A DNA stretch of 64,000 nt, taken from NCBI GenBank assembly GCA_025194985.1, contig JAOANE010000031.1, positions 124,001-188,000 on the forward strand. The letters are read 5' to 3'. Shown here piece after piece: positions 35,181 through 43,051 of this stretch. Both the position numbers and the translations under genes were made by a program. The notes under the pieces were generated by a model. The model searched no databases and had not been told where the DNA came from. It was given only the letters and a program-made list of their open reading frames with translations. The stretch comes from Regnicoccus frigidus (GTDB taxonomy: Bacteria; Cyanobacteriota; Cyanobacteriia; PCC-6307; Cyanobiaceae). Numbering within the stretch: position 1 is the stretch's first letter; every line of letters begins with the position of its first letter.

Positions 35181-35699
35181 ATGTTCGACGCTTTCACCAA
35201 GGTGATCGCCCAGGCTGATGCCCGCGGCGAATTCCTCAGCTCTGCCCAGATCGATGCCCTCGGGGCAATCGTTTCCGACAGCAACAAGCGGATGGATGCG
35301 GTCAACCGCATCACCTCCAACGCTTCCGCTCTCGTCACCAACGCCGCTCGCGAGCTCTTCGCCCAGCAGCCTGCTCTGATCGCTCCCGGTGGCAACGCCT
35401 ACACCCACCGACGCATGGCCGCCTGCCTGCGTGACATGGAGATCATCCTCCGCTACGTCACCTACGCCGTCTTCACCGGCGACGCTTCCGTACTGGAAGA
35501 CCGCTGCCTCAACGGCCTGCGCGAAACCTATCTCGCCCTCGGCGTCCCCGGCGCTTCAGTTGCTGAAGGTGTCCGCAAAATGAAGGACGCTGCCCTCGGC
35601 CTCGTCAACGACCGCAACGGCATCACACCCGGTGACTGCACCGCACTCGCTTCTGAAATCGGCACCTACTTCGATCGCGCTGCCGCTGCTGTCGGCTGA
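35181..35699 (+). CDS. cpcB: phycocyanin beta subunit
   Basis: A full-length 172-aa beta subunit. Bilin-binding cysteines are Cys82 (RRMAACLRDMEIILRY) and Cys153 (TPGDCTALASEI), and the methylated asparagine position is Asn72 in PGGNAYT. It should form rods with an alpha subunit. No cpcA follows: a terminator lies 20 bp after the stop, and no linker or lyase gene is near. Its codon use is strongly biased to C-ending codons, as in highly expressed genes. Confidence 0.96.
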   Translation: MFDAFTKVIAQADARGEFLSSAQIDALGAIVSDSNKRMDAVNRITSNASALVTNAARELFAQQPALIAPGGNAYTHRRMAACLRDMEIILRYVTYAVFTGDASVLEDRCLNGLRETYLALGVPGASVAEGVRKMKDAALGLVNDRNGITPGDCTALASEIGTYFDRAAAAVG

Positions 35700-35719
35700 G
35701 CGCAGTCTGGATCGCGCTA

Positions 35720-35747
35720 ACCGCTCCGTAAGGGGCGGTCTTTTTTT
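35720..35747 (+). terminator. rho-independent terminator of cpcB
   Basis: An 8-bp GC-rich stem ACCGCTCC / GGGGCGGT (one T.G pair) with a GTAA loop, followed by seven T. It lies 20 bp after the cpcB stop and closes a one-gene transcription unit. Confidence 0.92.
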
Positions 35748-36173
35748 ATTCCCACAGAACGATTGGCCTCGCTGGCTGAGAACGACTGCAAAAGCGGACA
35801 TCGTGGAATCCCCGAATCGCTTAGGAAAGGCCTGCAGCCGCTTCCAGCCTTCGCCGGCGGCGCAGAAGCGGGCACCAGACTTTTCACAGTCATCATGGGC
35901 TCTACATTTCAGCAGACCAGCAAAGCGCCCGCGAAGGGGGCAAGTGACCCACTACCACACAGGATGAGATGAATAAAAGCACGCTGAGAAGTGCCTTTAG
36001 ACGCTGAATCGCTCCTCATAAATTGAGGAGCGATTCAGTAGATCGGATCAGAGCGGGGACCTGCTAATTGTAAATAAAATCTTTGAACATCCTCTTGATC
36101 ATGGAAATACGTGGGAAAATAGATAAATAGCCTGGTAGTTTCAAAACTACAGAAATGAGCAGGCTGCGGATCC
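35748..36173. other. intergenic region behind cpcB
   Basis: No gene with support is seen. Short frames here (for example 35763-35972) have no recognisable motif and no cpcA similarity. The region holds one perfect hairpin (36004-36038) and becomes AT-rich before the next gene. Confidence 0.6.
36004..36038. repeat. perfect 15-bp inverted repeat
   Basis: CTGAATCGCTCCTCA and its exact complement flank a TAAAT loop. No T run follows on either strand, so it is not a classical terminator. It could be a processing or protein-binding site, or the 3' stem of a small RNA. Confidence 0.7.
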
Positions 36174-37103
36174 GTGCAGATGCAGCCATTTTTTAATCTG
36201 CCCGACCATCAGTCAGCCAAGGAAGGTGCATTGCGGAAACATCTCGACAGCAAGATGGTGATGCGCTGGTTGCCCCTCTATGAGCTCTGTCTCTATTCGG
36301 GAAGTTGCAACCGGGCGGCAGGGTCATCCTGCTACTCGCAGGCCACCTTGAATCGGGCCCACCGCTCCGTTGTTCAGCTGCTCGAAGAAGCCGAAAGCAA
36401 ACAGCTTGCGAACCTCCTGGCAACCCTTCGCACAACAGCCCAGCAACTCCGTACCGCCGAGGACGGCTGCCGCCTCGAAGTCGATGATTTCATTCCATCG
36501 TTGTTGGTTGGCCATGGTCTCCAAGTCGAGAGCTGGGTCAGGAAAACAGCGGACCTCTCCGCCAGTCTGGTCCTGATCGGAGATGGAATTTGTGATGCCT
36601 TCGTTGGATCGCTCTATGAACTTGGAATGGAGGACAACAAGAAACTGCTTGAGTTCCAGGGCAAGCGATATGTGGCCCAAGCGCTGACTCGTGTTCCGCT
36701 CTGGGGTGTCGGTCCGGTGGATGTCCCTGTCAACGAAGCAGCGGAGACCAAGATTCTCTCTCTGGAGGGTGGCCTCAGCCATCCCCGCCTGCTGCGTCAC
36801 CTTGAGAGCCTCGGCTATCGAATCCAGACCACCTCGGCACGTCGGAAGGAACGGCAATATCAGCCCATGGCCCACCTGGTTCACCATCTCAGGCTGCCCC
36901 TGCAACCACTGTCCGGGCAGTTCTGTGTGATTGAGCCCAAACCGATCGATCACGATGTGATTGGCCTCGTCTACAGCGCGAGCTATGCCGAAGAACAACC
37001 ATATTTTCATTCCTTGATGGAGCAACTCGCCAACCAGTTACGCCAAACACTGGCTGAACAATCTCGTGCAGCCGACATGATCATGAAGCTCAACGGCGGC
37101 TGA
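36174..37103 (+). CDS. protein of unknown function near a degenerate receiver gene
   Basis: A 309-aa soluble protein, start GTG 36174 (or ATG 36180). The first 120 residues are helical with MRWLPLYELCLYSGSCNRAAG and a coiled region (VVQLLEEAESKQLANLLATLRTTAQQL is the stretch). A central alpha/beta part begins LVLIGDGICDAFVGSLYELGM, and the end is a helix EEQPYFHSLMEQLANQLRQTL. The layout, helical arm plus alpha/beta sensor-like domain, would fit a signalling protein, but I do not recognise a family. Confidence 0.65.
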   Translation: MQMQPFFNLPDHQSAKEGALRKHLDSKMVMRWLPLYELCLYSGSCNRAAGSSCYSQATLNRAHRSVVQLLEEAESKQLANLLATLRTTAQQLRTAEDGCRLEVDDFIPSLLVGHGLQVESWVRKTADLSASLVLIGDGICDAFVGSLYELGMEDNKKLLEFQGKRYVAQALTRVPLWGVGPVDVPVNEAAETKILSLEGGLSHPRLLRHLESLGYRIQTTSARRKERQYQPMAHLVHHLRLPLQPLSGQFCVIEPKPIDHDVIGLVYSASYAEEQPYFHSLMEQLANQLRQTLAEQSRAADMIMKLNGG

Positions 37104-37358
37104 AGATCCTGCTGGGTTGTGTCGTTCTGCTCCATTCTTCCCCAACCAACCGCTTGGCCTTTCGGCTGGACGACCCGAATCGCAGATGATCCGTCTTATC
37201 CTCTAGACGAGCAGACAGAGCGTGAAGATGCCTAGGGCAACATTCCGTTCAATGCTAAAGGTATCCACCAAATTGGAAACCAATCTTAAGAAGCCAAGCC
37301 GGCCTGAAAACTGCTCAGTTTTTGACTAGAGTCAGACAAAGCAAAGGGAGCACTTGCC
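37104..37358. other. intergenic region before the receiver gene
   Basis: No gene is seen. A short A/T-rich inverted repeat AAAACT-GCTC-AGTTTT at 37308-37323, followed by one more T, could be a weak terminator for the 309-aa gene. A good Shine-Dalgarno GGGAG at 37346-37350 serves the short ORF that starts at 37359. Confidence 0.5.
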
Positions 37359-37409
37359 ATGTTCTTTCTCGCCATGATTGCTAATGCCAAGGTTCTTTCA
37401 CTGCCGTGA
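37359..37409 (+). CDS. possible 16-residue leader ORF
   Basis: Encodes MFFLAMIANAKVLSLP. It has a Shine-Dalgarno GGGAG with 8-nt spacing, which the following gene lacks. Its TGA stop overlaps the GTG start of the receiver gene (GTGA), so ribosomes finishing this peptide could reinitiate there. No run of regulatory codons is seen. Confidence 0.4.
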   Translation: MFFLAMIANAKVLSLP

Positions 37410-37834
37410 GACCCGATCTTTTGCTGGTTCAGCAGGAAGACCGGCGGCGCAATCAAACGATCCAATTCTTAGAAGAAGGCGGCTGGAATGTGCTGCACAC
37501 CGACAACATGCTGAACGCCCATCCAATGGCGCTTAGCTTCAAGCCGAGTGTGATCATTATCAGCGACACCAATCCGGATCGAAAAGGCTTAAAAGCCTGT
37601 CAGGATATTCGCGCCGATTGCCGTACCGAAACGATTCCCATCCTGATCCTCTCAGACCTCAGCGGGGTGGCAGACAAGCTTCAAGGCTTCCGAGCTGGTG
37701 CAGACGATTATATCGCCATACCTTGTGATTTCGAAGAGTTATTTGTCAGGACCAAGGCTCTTTTATTGAATCGACACTTGATCAACACAATGCCATCGAC
37801 CACCCCATGGGAAGGCCAGCTTCTGGATGTGTAA
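37406..37834 (+). CDS. degenerate response-regulator receiver protein
   Basis: A 142-aa stand-alone receiver-like domain. PSVIIISDTNPDRKG places an aspartate at the usual phosphorylation site, and GFRAGADDYIAIPCDFEELFVR is the alpha4-beta5 region. Two conserved elements are altered: the N-terminal acidic pocket (normally VDD) reads LLVQQED, and the invariant lysine (normally KPF) is an isoleucine in IAIPCDF. It is therefore probably a pseudo-receiver, regulated by partner binding and not by phosphotransfer. GTG start, coupled to a short upstream ORF. Confidence 0.8.
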   Translation: MRPDLLLVQQEDRRRNQTIQFLEEGGWNVLHTDNMLNAHPMALSFKPSVIIISDTNPDRKGLKACQDIRADCRTETIPILILSDLSGVADKLQGFRAGADDYIAIPCDFEELFVRTKALLLNRHLINTMPSTTPWEGQLLDV

Positions 37835-38121
37835 GCGATTGCCGCTGACGTTGCCTGAACCCAAGCCCAAGCCAGGGTTCCTGACAAAGGCCATCACCAG
37901 GCCAAGCGCCTTCCCCTTGCGCAACCTCTCCCAGGGGTGTGCCGACATGGCCTGCATCATCGGTTACATCGATCTGTTCACTCGGTGCCAAACAAGAGCA
38001 TGCACTTCGCTTGAATGGTGCCAGACCACAACCGCTACAGGATGGCCCCTCTCCGATTCCCTTTTGAATCCCGGATTTCAGGCAGGATCAGCCTGCCGAC
38101 CCGCCGCCTCAAGAAGAAAGG
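37835..38121. other. intergenic region
   Basis: No supported gene. A reading frame 37827-38195 is open but its predicted protein is Cys/Thr/Arg-rich without any family resemblance. I see no clear terminator or promoter. Confidence 0.5.
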
Positions 38122-38340
38122 GTGCAAGCAGAAGAAATGCTCGAACTGGAAAGGTGGGCAGTGCCGCTGCGGGCGCGACTGATCAGCTTTTTTGATCTCT
38201 CGAATGCCTCAGTTGAACTGCCTGATTTGAGCCACCAGACCTGGGGGGCTGGAGTCTTCCAAGACCCTCAGCTGCTGTTGGCTCGTCGCGGTTGGTCTTG
38301 GTTGAGGCCATTCGCACGGTTTCTGGCACAGAGCCCTTGA
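38122..38340 (+). CDS. possible small protein
   Basis: A 72-aa frame starting VQAEEMLELERWAVPLRARL and rich in Trp and Leu. An AGAAAGG just before the GTG could be a ribosome site. Its composition is protein-like but I have no family match. It is convergent with the ArsR gene, 2 bp away. Confidence 0.3.
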   Translation: MQAEEMLELERWAVPLRARLISFFDLSNASVELPDLSHQTWGAGVFQDPQLLLARRGWSWLRPFARFLAQSP

Positions 38341-38342
38341 TA

Positions 38343-38648
38343 TCAAACAATCGAGGCCAAAACCTCAAGCTGTTGGCGGCGCGTGGCTGTCAATAACTTC
38401 TCGGCTTGACCCATGAATTTGAAGACCTTTTTGTCCATCACCTCGTAGTAAACAAGGCTGCCAGCCGGACGGCGGGCAACCACCCCGGCAATGTTAAGCA
38501 ACTTGAGGTGCTTCGAAACCAACGCTTGGCTGAGACCCGTTGCCTCCACCACAGCGGTGACATTGAGAGGCCCAGACCGCAGGGCTTCAAGCACAGCCAG
38601 GCGATTCGGTTCAGAAAAAACCTTGAAGTAGTCCGCGAGATCTTCCAT
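38343..38648 (-). CDS. ArsR/SmtB family transcriptional regulator
   Basis: A 101-aa winged-helix repressor: MEDLADYFKVFSEPNRLAVLEAL, recognition helix GLSQALVSKHLKLLNIAGVV, and wing RRPAGSLVYYEV. There is no CxC or other cysteine metal site of the ArsR, SmtB or CadC types; the protein has no cysteine at all. It may sense redox, a small ligand or a metal through another site. I start at ATG 38648; a start 11 residues earlier is possible. It probably represses its own promoter. Confidence 0.88.
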   Translation of the reverse strand: MEDLADYFKVFSEPNRLAVLEALRSGPLNVTAVVEATGLSQALVSKHLKLLNIAGVVARRPAGSLVYYEVMDKKVFKFMGQAEKLLTATRRQQLEVLASIV

Positions 38649-38713
38649 AGGAAAAAACCCTAGCGCGGAATCAACAAACATGATGGTTCGTCAACGCGTT
38701 TTCAGGGTTACGA

Positions 38714-38766
38714 ACTATAGCGATAGCGTTGTTTGAAAAGCAAACTATACTTTGACCCGCAGTCAA
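38714..38766 (-). promoter_or_regulatory. promoter and operator-like repeats of the ArsR gene
   Basis: On the minus strand a -10 TATAGT (38719-38714) and -35 TTGCTT (38743-38738) are 18 bp apart. An inverted repeat GTTTG-N5-CAAAC (38731-38745) covers the -35, and a second, TTGAC-N5-GTCAA, is at 38752-38766. Both are good candidates for autoregulatory ArsR binding. Confidence 0.45.
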
Positions 38767-38856
38767 GGCCATGGCCACGGAGGATTTAAGAACAAGGTGA
38801 CGCAGCGTCGGATCGCATGGTCACAAGGGAGACTCAGCCGATGACAGCAGCAGAGG

Positions 38857-39228
38857 TCAGAGCGATGAAACGGCTGGATGGGTCGGCTCAAAGTGGACGG
38901 AACGAACCGGAGTGCCGCGTTTGATTTTCGGCTCCAAAGCAGCAATCAGCCGCTGCGTTGAAAAAAGGACCAAATCATCACGACGGGCTGTGGGAGGTGG
39001 CAGCTGACGTTTGGCTGGGGGTTGCTTCAGCAAGCCCAGTCCTACGACCAAGATGTTGACACCAATCATCACGAAGGCAGCGGCACCAACACCGGCCAGG
39101 ATTCTGAAACCCAGGGGCAGGCCCCTGGGCGCCGGCAAGTCGTCATCGTCGGCAGAGTTTTGATGCGACTGGTGTGTGCCGTTCACGCCTTGCCCTGGCC
39201 CTTGGTCTGTCGATGATGACAGGGACAA
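38857..39228 (-). CDS. single-pass membrane protein of unknown function
   Basis: A 123-aa protein with an acidic/polar N-terminal 40 residues, one membrane helix (about residues 41-66, LGFRILAGVGAAAFVMIGVNIL), and a C-terminal part QRLIAALEPKIKRGTPVRSV. It starts 5 bp after the 60-aa gene on the same strand. Its function is unknown. Confidence 0.6.
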   Translation of the reverse strand: MSLSSSTDQGPGQGVNGTHQSHQNSADDDDLPAPRGLPLGFRILAGVGAAAFVMIGVNILVVGLGLLKQPPAKRQLPPPTARRDDLVLFSTQRLIAALEPKIKRGTPVRSVHFEPTHPAVSSL

Positions 39229-39233
39229 TCAGA

Positions 39234-39416
39234 TCAAGGCTTGTGGAGGCTGAGCAACTCGGCGCCATAGGCCTCACTGAAGCTGGCCTGCATCTGCCAG
39301 AGCTCCAACAAAGACTTCGAGATCCTGCGCAGATCTTCAATGTCCGTGCAGGCGTCGATCGCGCGGCCTTGGGCCTCGACGGCGAACTGACGGCTGAGGG
39401 GGAGGGTTTCAGTCAT
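39234..39416 (-). CDS. small helical protein of unknown function
   Basis: A 60-aa, all-helical, acidic protein (LSRQFAVEAQGRAIDACTD, LRRISKSLLELWQMQASF). It looks like a conserved small cyanobacterial protein, but I cannot name the family. It is probably in an operon with the following membrane protein, 5 bp downstream. Confidence 0.65.
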   Translation of the reverse strand: MTETLPLSRQFAVEAQGRAIDACTDIEDLRRISKSLLELWQMQASFSEAYGAELLSLHKP

Positions 39417-39524
39417 GGGCCTCAGGGATTATTTCGAAATGATACGAAGTTTTGACGGCAACCGGCAGCAGGTTATCCGTACCAGAGCAATGAAAAACTT
39501 ATGGGTGCGATGGTTGCCGGGTTG

Positions 39525-39731
39525 TCAGGCCGGCATCAGCTCCGCAATCCTGAGTTGATGGAGGGGAACGGAGAACGGAGGTGATCCTTGCCGGGAGAGC
39601 GGCCAGCGGCGCAGCCAGCAACGATCGGCATCAGCATCGAGGCTCAGAACTTGGTAGATGGTGTCGCCCTTGCTGGCCAAACGGACAAAGGCTCCTTGCT
39701 CAACGGGACCAGCGTGGTGTTCAAGCGTCAT
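39525..39731 (-). CDS. small protein of unknown function
   Basis: A 68-aa strand-rich protein with GDTIYQVLSLDADADRCWLRRWPLSRQGSPPF, which suggests a small barrel of the SH3-like kind. It has no known function. It is on the same strand as the two genes downstream but about 110 bp away. Confidence 0.6.
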   Translation of the reverse strand: MTLEHHAGPVEQGAFVRLASKGDTIYQVLSLDADADRCWLRRWPLSRQGSPPFSVPLHQLRIAELMPA

Positions 39732-39803
39732 GGGGAAGCTCTACAACGAAGACAGGCAGGAATGGAAAGGCTCGACAACAGGCGGACCTGGAGCCGACGC
39801 ACT

Positions 39804-39835
39804 TAACGTAACGTTCTAAGTAGGAGTATTGACAA
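39804..39835 (+). promoter_or_regulatory. possible promoter/operator of the polyketide synthase operon
   Basis: A near-palindrome AACGTAACGTT (39805-39815) is followed by TTGACA at 39830. No good -10 is visible at the right distance, so the TTGACA may be chance. The palindrome lies in the only sizeable gap before the eight-gene run. Confidence 0.3.
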
Positions 39836-39997
39836 GCATTCACAAGTCAGTCATCTCTTTGCTGAGACCCTGACCAAGCCGGATCAGGCGACTGCCGCAA
39901 CCCGGTTTGCTTGGGATAGGGTTCTGGCTTGGCCGAGGGAATCGCTCACTGCGGTCAGAATGATGTCCCGCAATGCCAGATCGATTTCCGTGTCAGC

Positions 39998-41128
39998 TTG
40001 AAGCCCACTGTTCTCGAAGCGATCGCGACCGGCAACCCGCCGTACAGGAGGTCGCAGCAGGAGCTTGCCGCCTTCATGGCCCGCATCGAAGGATTGCCCG
40101 CAGGACTTGAGGAACGCATCGCCTCCACCTTTCGGCGATCGGGCATCGAGCACCGCTACAGCTGCCTGGAGGATTTTGGCCAGGAGGAGGCGGATCATTT
40201 CAACTTTTTTCCAAACAACTGGCAGCTCTCGCCCCTACCGAGCACCGCGAAGCGCAACGATCTGTACAGCCGCCTGGCGCTGCCTCTGGCCGAAACGGTG
40301 GCCCGTGACGCACTGGCGCAGGCGGGCTGCAGCGCCGAGCAGATCACGCACCTGATTGTGGTGAGTTGCACCGGATTCTTCGCTCCAGGCCTCGATATCC
40401 AGCTGATACAACGGCTGGGGATTCCGCCCAGCGCAGAGCGCAGCCTGATCGGTTTCATGGGCTGCAATGCGGCCTTCAACGGCCTGAAGCTGACCGATGC
40501 GATCTGCCGCGCCTCCCCAGCAAGCACCAGGGTGCTGATGGTCTGCGTGGAGCTCTGCACCCTGCATATGCAGCGTCCCGACAATGTGGAGAACGTGATC
40601 GTCAACGCACTCTTCGGGGATGGGGCGGCCGCTGCCGTTCTCTCTTGCCGGGATCCCAAACGGGGTCAGCTGACCTATCGGGACAGCGCCTGCACGATCG
40701 CCGAGCACTCGCTTGAGGCGATGACCTGGGAGATCGGCGACACAGGCTTCCTGATGCAGTTGGCGGCCAGCGTTCCCCAGCGCATCCAGCACGCCCTTCC
40801 CGGTTTTCTTGAGCCCTGGTTGCAGCGCCATGGGCTCGATGCTTCTGGCATCGACCTCTGGGCTGTCCATCCCGGCGGCCGCCAGATCCTCGATCTGGTG
40901 CAACAAGGCCAAGCCCTGCCGACGCAAGCCCTCGAAGCCTCCTACGGGGTGCTGCGCGATTTCGGCAACATGAGCTCACCGACCATCCTGTTCATCTTGA
41001 AACATTGGATGGCGTTGCCGCCCCAAAACCCTGCGGCGGCGCCACGCCAGGGGGTTGCCCTGGGGTTCGGGCCCGGCCTCTCGATCGAAGCTGCCCTGTT
41101 TCAACACTGCGACTCCGAAAGCCGATGA
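39998..41128 (+). CDS. type III polyketide synthase
   Basis: A 376-aa chalcone-synthase-type enzyme that extends a starter acyl thioester with malonyl-CoA and cyclises it. The catalytic triad is intact: Cys156 in FMGCNAAFNG, His291 in WAVHPGGRQIL, and Asn324 in GNMSSPTILF. The C-terminal loop GVALGFGPGLSIEAALF is typical. I start at TTG 39998, because family N-termini begin about there (LKPTVLEAIATGNPPYRRS); the frame is open to TTG 39929. It is the first gene of a run of eight and overlaps the methyltransferase by 4 bp. The product is probably an alkylresorcinol- or alkylpyrone-like lipid. Confidence 0.93.
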   Translation: MKPTVLEAIATGNPPYRRSQQELAAFMARIEGLPAGLEERIASTFRRSGIEHRYSCLEDFGQEEADHFNFFPNNWQLSPLPSTAKRNDLYSRLALPLAETVARDALAQAGCSAEQITHLIVVSCTGFFAPGLDIQLIQRLGIPPSAERSLIGFMGCNAAFNGLKLTDAICRASPASTRVLMVCVELCTLHMQRPDNVENVIVNALFGDGAAAAVLSCRDPKRGQLTYRDSACTIAEHSLEAMTWEIGDTGFLMQLAASVPQRIQHALPGFLEPWLQRHGLDASGIDLWAVHPGGRQILDLVQQGQALPTQALEASYGVLRDFGNMSSPTILFILKHWMALPPQNPAAAPRQGVALGFGPGLSIEAALFQHCDSESR

Positions 41129-41874
41129 CCTCCCCGCCGCCCCTGTTCCCCTCGTTCAAGGTCCGCACCGACCAGGACGAGCTGATGGATGATTTTTCGA
41201 TCACCGATCAGCGGCTCACCAGTGCGCTCGATCAACTTCGCGTCGTCAATCAGACCCTGGGTGGCTACAGCGCCCCGATGAAGATCCTCAGACCCTTGCT
41301 GTTGCAGGCAACAGATCAACCGCTGCGGATCCTCGATCTCGGCACGGGGATCGCCGATTTTCCTGAATATCTCGTGCGTTGGGTCGCTCGGCATGCGCCC
41401 GGACGCAGCCTCGCGATCGTTGCGGTCGATGCCAATCCGGTCACCGTGGAGTACGCCCGCCAGGCGCTCTCCAGGCGGCTGCCCCCCGATCTGCAGCCCT
41501 CCATCAGAGTGGATGTGGCTGATGCCCTGGCGCTGCCCTACCCCGAGCAGTCCTTCGATGTGGTGATCGCTTCGATGTTTCTGCACCACTTCGCCCATGC
41601 CAAGGCGGTACATGTGATGGAGAGCATGGGGCGGCTGGCGCGCCGCGGAATCCTGATCAACGATCTGCAGCGCCACCCCCTGGCCTACGCCGGCATCTAT
41701 GGGCTCACGCGCTTGCTGCAGGCTTCGGAGATGATGCAGAACGACGGCCCCATCTCAGTTCTGCGGGGTTTCGAGGCCAGGGAACTCCAAGCGATCGCCA
41801 CAGAAGCCGGGCTCGAGCACGTTTCGATTCAATGGTGCTGGGCTTTTCGCTGGCTACTGAGCACCATCCGCTGA
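41125..41874 (+). CDS. class I SAM-dependent methyltransferase
   Basis: A 249-aa methyltransferase. The SAM motif I is ILDLGTGIADFPEY, motif II is AIVAVDANPVTVEYA, and FDVVIASMFLHHF is motif III. The start ATG overlaps the polyketide synthase stop (ATGA). In the Streptomyces srs operon, a methyltransferase in the same position methylates the polyketide-derived resorcinol; that role is inferred here. It could methylate carbon or oxygen. Confidence 0.9.
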   Translation: MTSPPPLFPSFKVRTDQDELMDDFSITDQRLTSALDQLRVVNQTLGGYSAPMKILRPLLLQATDQPLRILDLGTGIADFPEYLVRWVARHAPGRSLAIVAVDANPVTVEYARQALSRRLPPDLQPSIRVDVADALALPYPEQSFDVVIASMFLHHFAHAKAVHVMESMGRLARRGILINDLQRHPLAYAGIYGLTRLLQASEMMQNDGPISVLRGFEARELQAIATEAGLEHVSIQWCWAFRWLLSTIR

Positions 41875-41886
41875 ACCGGCGCCCCT

Positions 41887-43041
41887 ATGACCCTCCACGA
41901 CGCGATCATCATCGGGGCTGGCCTGGCTGGTTCAAGCATGGCCATCCAGCTGGCTGAACGGGGCCACTCGGTGCTGCTGCTGGAGCAACAGCATTTCCCG
42001 CTGCACAAACTCTGCGGCGAATTCCTCTCTGTTGAGGTCACCGAGATCTTCGGGCGCCTTGGCATCCTCGACGCGGTGCGCACGGCCGGCGCGGTGCCGA
42101 TTCAGAAGGCCAGCCTCAGCACCAGCACGGGGGAGTCATTCGACGGCCAGCTGCCCGGCACGGCGCTGGGGCTGAGCCGCTACGCCCTCGATAAAATCCT
42201 CTGGGACCGCGCCTCTGAAGCCGGAGCCCGCTGCCTTGATCGCACGCCCGTCACCGCGGTCAGGGGCAGCTTGGACGACGGCTTCGTGGTGAGCACAGCC
42301 GATCGTCAGTACCGCTCAAAGCTGGTGTTCGGGGCCTATGGCAAGCGCTCCCGGCTGGACGGACAACTGGGGCGTGCCTTTGCCGCCAAGCCCAGTCCGT
42401 TCGTGGCCGGCAAGGCCCACTACCGAGGCCATCACAACGTCAAGGCGGTGGAGCTGCACGCCTTCCCGGGGGGGTATTGCGGTCTCTCAGCGATTGAATC
42501 AGGCCTGATCAACGTCTGCTGGATCGGCCACGCCGGCCTGATGCAGGCAGCGGCAGGACCGGCCAGATCGAGCCGAGGGGAGCTGTCCTCGCTGGCGGTA
42601 CTCCGCCGCAATCATTTCCTGGCCAGCCGCCTGCAGGGGATGGACCGCGTCGGTGGATCGTCGCGATCCTTGAGCCGGATCAGCTTTGCCTTGAAGGGTC
42701 ACTTCGACCGGGATGTCTGGATGATCGGCGACACCGCCGGCATGATTGCGCCGCTCTGCGGTGACGGCATGGCCATGGCCCTCGGCTCCGCTGACTTGGC
42801 CGCCCCGATCGCCAAGGCCTTTCTAAGCAACTCCCTGGACTCCAGCGTGCTGCGCAGGCGCTACCGCAGCGATTGGAACCGGGTGTTCCGGCGGCGACTG
42901 CAGCTGGGCCGTTGCCTGCACCAAGGGTTCCTGCATCCCTCCATCGCCCGGCTAGCGGTGGGGCTGTGCAACCGCCAACCGGCGCTCGGCAACGCCCTGA
43001 TCCGCGCCACCCGGGGGTCGGTGCAGGCCTGGGCGCTTTGA
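41887..43041 (+). CDS. FAD-dependent oxidoreductase (geranylgeranyl-reductase-like)
   Basis: A 384-aa flavoprotein. FAD site IIIGAGLAGSSMAIQLAERG at residues 7-26, and the second dinucleotide motif VWMIGDTAGMIAPLCGDGM near residue 280. Relatives hydroxylate aromatic rings or reduce prenyl chains. It starts 12 bp after the methyltransferase. In the srs operon the matching flavoprotein hydroxylates the resorcinol to a quinone-type lipid; that is the favoured but unproven role. The next gene follows by 10 bp. Confidence 0.92.
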   Translation: MTLHDAIIIGAGLAGSSMAIQLAERGHSVLLLEQQHFPLHKLCGEFLSVEVTEIFGRLGILDAVRTAGAVPIQKASLSTSTGESFDGQLPGTALGLSRYALDKILWDRASEAGARCLDRTPVTAVRGSLDDGFVVSTADRQYRSKLVFGAYGKRSRLDGQLGRAFAAKPSPFVAGKAHYRGHHNVKAVELHAFPGGYCGLSAIESGLINVCWIGHAGLMQAAAGPARSSRGELSSLAVLRRNHFLASRLQGMDRVGGSSRSLSRISFALKGHFDRDVWMIGDTAGMIAPLCGDGMAMALGSADLAAPIAKAFLSNSLDSSVLRRRYRSDWNRVFRRRLQLGRCLHQGFLHPSIARLAVGLCNRQPALGNALIRATRGSVQAWAL

Positions 43042-43051
43042 TCGGACCGTG

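Noticed and set aside
35748..36003. Possible cpcA remnant behind the orphan cpcB
   Set aside because: No alpha-subunit motif is visible in any of the three forward frames, and a strong terminator separates the two.
37827..38195. 122-codon plus-strand frame
   Set aside because: No ribosome site, odd composition (Cys, Thr, Arg) and no resemblance to a family; it overlaps the end of the receiver gene.
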